The notes beneath the pieces are model-generated. The model searched no databases, was not told the origin of the DNA, and was given only the letters and a program-made list of their open reading frames with translations. Positions 62,155 to 64,000 of a DNA stretch of 64,000 bases are shown here, in pieces. The translations under genes were made by a program, and so were the position numbers. The stretch is taken from positions 8,655,635-8,719,634 of the forward strand of contig OY744551.1 in NCBI GenBank assembly GCA_963556195.1, given 5' to 3'. Positions within the stretch are counted from its first letter, which is position 1. Each line of letters begins with the position of its first letter. This DNA comes from Sepiola atlantica. Lineage: Eukaryota; Mollusca; Cephalopoda; Sepiida; Sepiolidae.

Positions 62155-62365
62155 CCCTTCTCTTTCCCCATCTCTCTATCTCTTCACTCACTGCCATCCA
62201 CATTATTCCCACTCACCCCCACCCCCACTTCTTTACTCACTGCCATCCACATTATTCTGCTCACCCCCACCCCCCACTTCTTTACTCACTGCCATCCACA
62301 TTATTCCCACTCGCCCCCCCCCCCCACTTCTTTACTCACTGCCATCCACATTATTCTGCTCACCC
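62155..62365. repeat. Tandem repeat, about 62 bp x3-4
   Basis: CTTCTTTACTCACTGCCATC, CACATTATTCCCACTC, CCCCCACCCC. Confidence 0.9.
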
Positions 62366-62440
62366 CCACCCCTTCACTTTTTTCACTCAGAATCATCCAC
62401 ATTTATTTCATTCCATGCTACGTTTTTCTTTTTTCATTTC

Positions 62441-62442
<2 letters not shown>

Positions 62443-62497
<55 letters not shown>
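62443..62497. repeat. (AT)n microsatellite
   Basis: 55 bp TA run; separates two family A units. Confidence 0.95.
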
Positions 62498-62499
<2 letters not shown>

Positions 62500-62572
62500 G
62501 ATAATGATTGGAATTGGTGTTCCGACCTAATGGCAATTGAAAAAGGAAAACCCAAAAGTATTATTTATATAT

Positions 62573-62615
62573 TCATCAACGTTTCGTCTTTATTTCAAGA
62601 CTTCCTCAGGGTGTA
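62573..62615 (-). ncRNA. Hammerhead-like motif A6
   Basis: CUGAGGA (62609-62603), extra A, GUCUU/AAGAC stem II with loop GAAAUA, GAAA, CGUU, GAUGA; the sequence before the core (ACACC) does not pair with GAUGA, so stem I is lost. Confidence 0.45.
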
Positions 62616-62639
62616 GAAAACAAAACACAGGTACAAAAT

Positions 62640-63150
62640 GTTTGAAATAGATAGGTGGTGGCGGTTGTTGGCTTAAAATTTGCGGCTGCTTCGGAAAAAA
62701 TTGAATTATTAGATACAAATAGATGGTGGCAGTGGCAAATGGGTGTTAGGATATAAAATCATTAGGGAGTAGGAGGAATATTACAATAAATGTGGAAGGA
62801 GTGGGGGCGAACGTCCTCCTCCTACACCGTCCTATTACACTACACTGATATCTGAACCCTCCCGTTTTTCTCATCTCAAGGCTGGTTTAAAAAGATTCAA
62901 TAAACATGTCTCGTATCCCCTCCTCCCCTCTTCATGTTTTAAATTAATTCGAGCCGCTACCACTCCTGGGTATGACCTTAAAAGACATCGAGTAGTGAGG
63001 CCTCCATTTGAGAGCTGTGGGGAATGTGGAGTTGCCCCTTAGTTGCCATTGCTCTCAGGTCCACTCTGGCCCGTAGTAGTAGTACCTGTAAGGGCCCCAT
63101 TTATGGGTCAAATCGAACCTACTGGCGCTACCAGATCAGGCTGTCTGAAG
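62640..63150. other. Intronic stretch, nothing recognised
   Basis: GTGGTGGCGG and TGGTGGCAGTGGC short repeats near 62655-62735; no gene or shared family found. Confidence 0.4.
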
Positions 63151-63154
63151 TTAT

Positions 63155-63960
63155 TGACTTCCTGACTTAAAATGCACCAAACATTGATGTTTTATTGGGT
63201 TTTTTTCTTTTGCAAAACTCAATCATGTTCTGCAAAATTCAAAACAAAAAACAATTTCACCCTCTCTCCAATTTCACCCTCTCTCCAATTTCACCCCCTC
63301 TCCAATTTCACCCCCTCTCCAATTGCATCCCCTCTCCAATTTCATCCCCTCTCCAATTTCACCCCCTCTCCAATTTCATCCCCTCTCCAATTTCATCCCC
63401 TCTCCAATTTCACCCCCTCTCCAATTTCACCCCCTCTCCAATTTCACCCCCTCTCCAATTTCACCCCCTCTCCAATTTCACCCCCTCTCCAATTTCATCC
63501 CCTCTCCAATTTCACCCCCTCTCCAATTTCATCCCCTCTCCAATTTCATCCCCTCTCCAATTTCACCCCCTCTCCAATTTCATCCCCTCTCCAATTTCAT
63601 CCCCTCTCCAATTTCACCCCCTCTCCAATTTCACCCCCTCTCCAATTTCACCCCCTCTCCAATTTCACCCCCTCTCCAATTTCACCCCCTCTCCAATTTC
63701 ATCCCCTCTCCAATTTCACCCCCTCTCCAATTTCATCCCCTCTCCAATTTCATCCCCTCTCCAATTTCACCCCCTCTCCAATTTCACCCCCTCTCCAATT
63801 TCACCCCCTCTCCAATTTCACCCCCTCTCCAATTTCACCCCCTTCCCCTTCCATCTCCCTTCCCCCTCCCTTCCCCACTTTCACTCAACCAAACATATAA
63901 AGAACTTGAAGCATAAAAACCATCACCAAAATGACCGTATTCGACATTAAATAACCATCA
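63155..63960 (+). repeat. Second copy of the 19925-20175 repeat, with internal VNTR
   Basis: Outer parts (GACTTCCTGAC, AATGCACCAAACATTGATGT, TTTGCAAAACTCAATCATG, then ACCAAAATGACCGTATTCGA, CATTAAATAACC) match 19935-20110, interrupted here by the 17-bp array. Confidence 0.8.
63262..63842. repeat. 17-bp minisatellite, about 34 units
   Basis: CCAATTTCACCCCCTCT / CCAATTTCATCCCCTCT. Only the C/T at one position and rare others vary, so it is highly homogeneous. All three + frames are open, a by-product. Confidence 0.97.
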
Positions 63961-64000
63961 ATGAATACCTGAACATAACATGATCTTGAAGCATGGAGAC

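Noticed and set aside
63172..63950. Pro/Ser/Phe-rich protein frames
   Set aside because: Three overlapping frames of the 17-bp minisatellite.

Overview
The window is metazoan nuclear DNA and almost entirely non-coding. The only host gene I can support is a class A plexin on the + strand. Three consecutive exons are visible: transmembrane/juxtamembrane at 4144-4381, start of the cytoplasmic GAP region at 7053-7189, and a further GAP-region exon at 36033-36223. They are separated by introns of 2.7 kb and 28.8 kb, and at least 27.8 kb of a third intron follows. AT-rich introns packed with (AT)n tracts, tRNA-headed SINEs, Penelope-like elements, non-LTR retrotransposon 3' ends and mariner-type MITEs, plus short interstitial TTAGGG arrays, suggest a mollusc. 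A coleoid cephalopod such as an octopus is my best guess; it is an inference, not a proof.

Layout. 1-4100: foldback and duplicated repeats and LINE 3' ends. 4144-7189: plexin exons 1 and 2 as seen here. 7190-36030: the 28.8-kb intron, holding a telomere-like array, U2-snRNA-headed SINE copies, two decayed Penelope-like elements (12726-13160 +, 26545-26935 -), a 33-bp minisatellite (18170-19450), a cluster of tRNA-headed repeats with hammerhead motifs (23085-24045), a mariner deletion derivative, LINE fragments and long CT/GA tracts. 36033-36223: third plexin exon. 36630-42560: a 120-bp satellite of about 47 units. 42680-43445: hammerhead-bearing repeats. 44243-44616 and 54400-54700: two U2-headed SINEs with target-site duplications. 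44938-48972: a young 4.0-kb LTR element with no gag or pol. The rest is MITEs, foldbacks, microsatellites and VNTRs, ending in a 17-bp minisatellite (63262-63842).

The most interesting pattern is the density of hammerhead-ribozyme-like motifs. At least four sequence families (called A-D here) carry CUGANGA, a stem II, GAAA, a very short or palindromic stem III and, in the best copies, a pairing stem I. Some sit in tandem pairs downstream of tRNA-like A/B boxes, some in 185-bp tandem copies, and several occur as head-to-head inverted pairs forming foldbacks. Hammerheads are known in Penelope-like elements and in retrozyme/Sm-alpha-like SINEs. What looks less usual is the coexistence of several families, the tRNA-head plus double-hammerhead layout and the inverted pairs. 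Catalytic activity is not shown by sequence alone. The second notable item is a SINE whose head is the 5' end of U2 snRNA joined to an unrecognised structured body.

No bacterial features, CRISPR arrays, rRNA genes or intact tRNA genes were seen. Apart from the plexin exons and broken transposon genes, the long open frames are by-products of tandem repeats whose period is a multiple of three or of low-complexity tracts.
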